DNA of 64,000 bases. Origin: UBA4656 sp002405525 (GTDB lineage: Bacteria > Pseudomonadota > Gammaproteobacteria > Xanthomonadales > Ahniellaceae). This document shows positions 63,527-64,000 of the stretch, one piece after another. Numbering within the stretch: the stretch's first letter is position 1; each line of letters starts with the position of its first letter. The notes beneath the pieces are model-generated. The model was given only the letters and a program-made list of their open reading frames with translations. It had not been told where the DNA came from and made no database searches. The translations under genes were made by a program, and so were the position numbers. Where the stretch lies: assembly GCA_036723735.1 (NCBI GenBank), contig DAIMGT010000005.1, forward strand, positions 1 through 64,000, written 5' to 3'.

Positions 63527-64000
63527 TCAGGTCGGCCGATGCGTCTGTTGGGCGCCCACATCGTCGGACGCGGGCTGCGCCACCTCGTTGCTGTTGGAGG
63601 CAAACGGTGGTTCGGCAGCAGCCGGTGACTCGGCGGCAGTCATGGCCGCACCAGAGATCGCTGACGCCGCGAACTCGGGCACGGTGCTGGATGCAGGGGC
63701 CTCTTCTTGCCCGGTCGAGAGTGGAGCCGAAGCCGGCGCATCCGCTGCACTGTTTTCAGACCCGGTCGTTTCCGTAGCAATCGGCGGTTGTAGACGGACC
63801 TCGGGTTGCGGCCGCGGCTGCGGCCTTGGGCGCACGCCCGCCGCGGATTCAGGCGAAGGCGAGGCTGTGGGCGGCGACGCTGCAGGCGCATCGACCGCGA
63901 TGGTCACCAGGGCGGGTGTGACCGGCAGGCCATCGTCCTCGTCGGCTTCATCGTCCAGGTCCGCATCGGCGACACCGGGCTGCGATCCTGGCGAGATCGA
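63527..64000 (-). CDS. C-terminal part of a Pro/Ala-rich, acidic protein, cut by the window edge
   Basis: The minus-strand frame is open from the right edge to its stop at 63527, at least 157 residues. The visible part begins with an acidic stretch (VADADLDDEADEDDGLPV), continues as Pro/Ala/Ser low-complexity sequence with an RPRPQPRPQPEVRLQPP segment, and ends VGAQQTHRPT. Such tails occur on RNase E and other large proteins of this order, but nothing here identifies the catalytic part. It converges on the response regulator. Confidence 0.5.
   Translation of the reverse strand, partial: SISPGSQPGVADADLDDEADEDDGLPVTPALVTIAVDAPAASPPTASPSPESAAGVRPRPQPRPQPEVRLQPPIATETTGSENSAADAPASAPLSTGQEEAPASSTVPEFAASAISGAAMTAAESPAAAEPPFASNSNEVAQPASDDVGAQQTHRPT

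Overview
The window is GC-rich, densely coded chromosomal DNA from a gammaproteobacterium. Lysobacterales (Xanthomonadales) is the best guess. The evidence is the C-terminal LFANGFES tag on a secreted subtilase, a DUF6116 membrane peptide, DUF3011 and DUF349 proteins, TamA/TamB, a PyrR-type phosphoribosyltransferase, and the scpA-scpB-rluB cluster. No rRNA, tRNA, CRISPR array, prophage or conjugative module was found. Many starts are GTG, and ATGA, GTGA and TGATG overlaps are frequent.

Layout, 1-13 kb: an alanine-glyoxylate type aminotransferase diverges from an NmrA-like reductase, followed by an Old Yellow Enzyme, a GGDEF diguanylate cyclase, a YceH-family protein, a glycine-zipper lipoprotein and a triple-DUF3011 secreted protein. 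A three-gene ABC export system (ATPase, FtsX-type permease, HlyD-type adaptor) comes next. 12.7-17.4 kb: a cold-shock protein and an RRM protein separated by a terminator, a large DUF349 protein and an alpha/beta hydrolase. 17.4-25.2 kb: envelope and redox genes (subtilase, META lipoprotein, DsbD-like reductase, redoxin, cytochrome c'-like protein) and PyrR. 25.2-35 kb: a TonB-dependent receptor with a long leader, an alkaline-phosphatase homologue with altered metal ligands, and tamB/tamA. 35-42.7 kb: a photolyase/renalase-like fusion, trxC, tcdA, a TatD hydrolase and a PAS histidine kinase. 42.7-56.8 kb: a BNR-repeat exoprotein, an amino-acid permease, an M20 amidohydrolase, an ion channel, a TPR protein, a glutamate-synthase-like flavoprotein, a frameshifted NRDE gene, a second cold-shock gene, an alcohol dehydrogenase, a CHAD protein and a CsgG-like protein. 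56.8-64 kb: a damaged IS5-type element, a MITE-like element, rluB-scpB-scpA, a YciI protein, a LuxR-type response regulator and the tail of a Pro/Ala-rich protein that runs off the window.

The most unusual signal is non-coding. A family of about 85-150-nt interspersed repeats, each a string of up to five consecutive hairpins, occurs seven times (about 7.2, 22.9, 35.1, 39.0, 39.4, 49.4 and 56.9 kb). Six copies lie just downstream of a gene and in its orientation. In three, the gene's TGA stop codon is the first three bases of the repeat's first hairpin. Other points of interest are the photolyase fusion, a terminator placed directly before the ribosome-binding site of the RRM gene, and a three-half-site operator plus terminator hairpin upstream of the TonB receptor.

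Two N tracts (56951-56960 and 58790-58889) are assembly gaps, both inside repeats. The second shifts the apparent reading frame of rluB. Single-base frameshifts affect the NRDE gene and the transposase; sequencing error cannot be excluded for the first.
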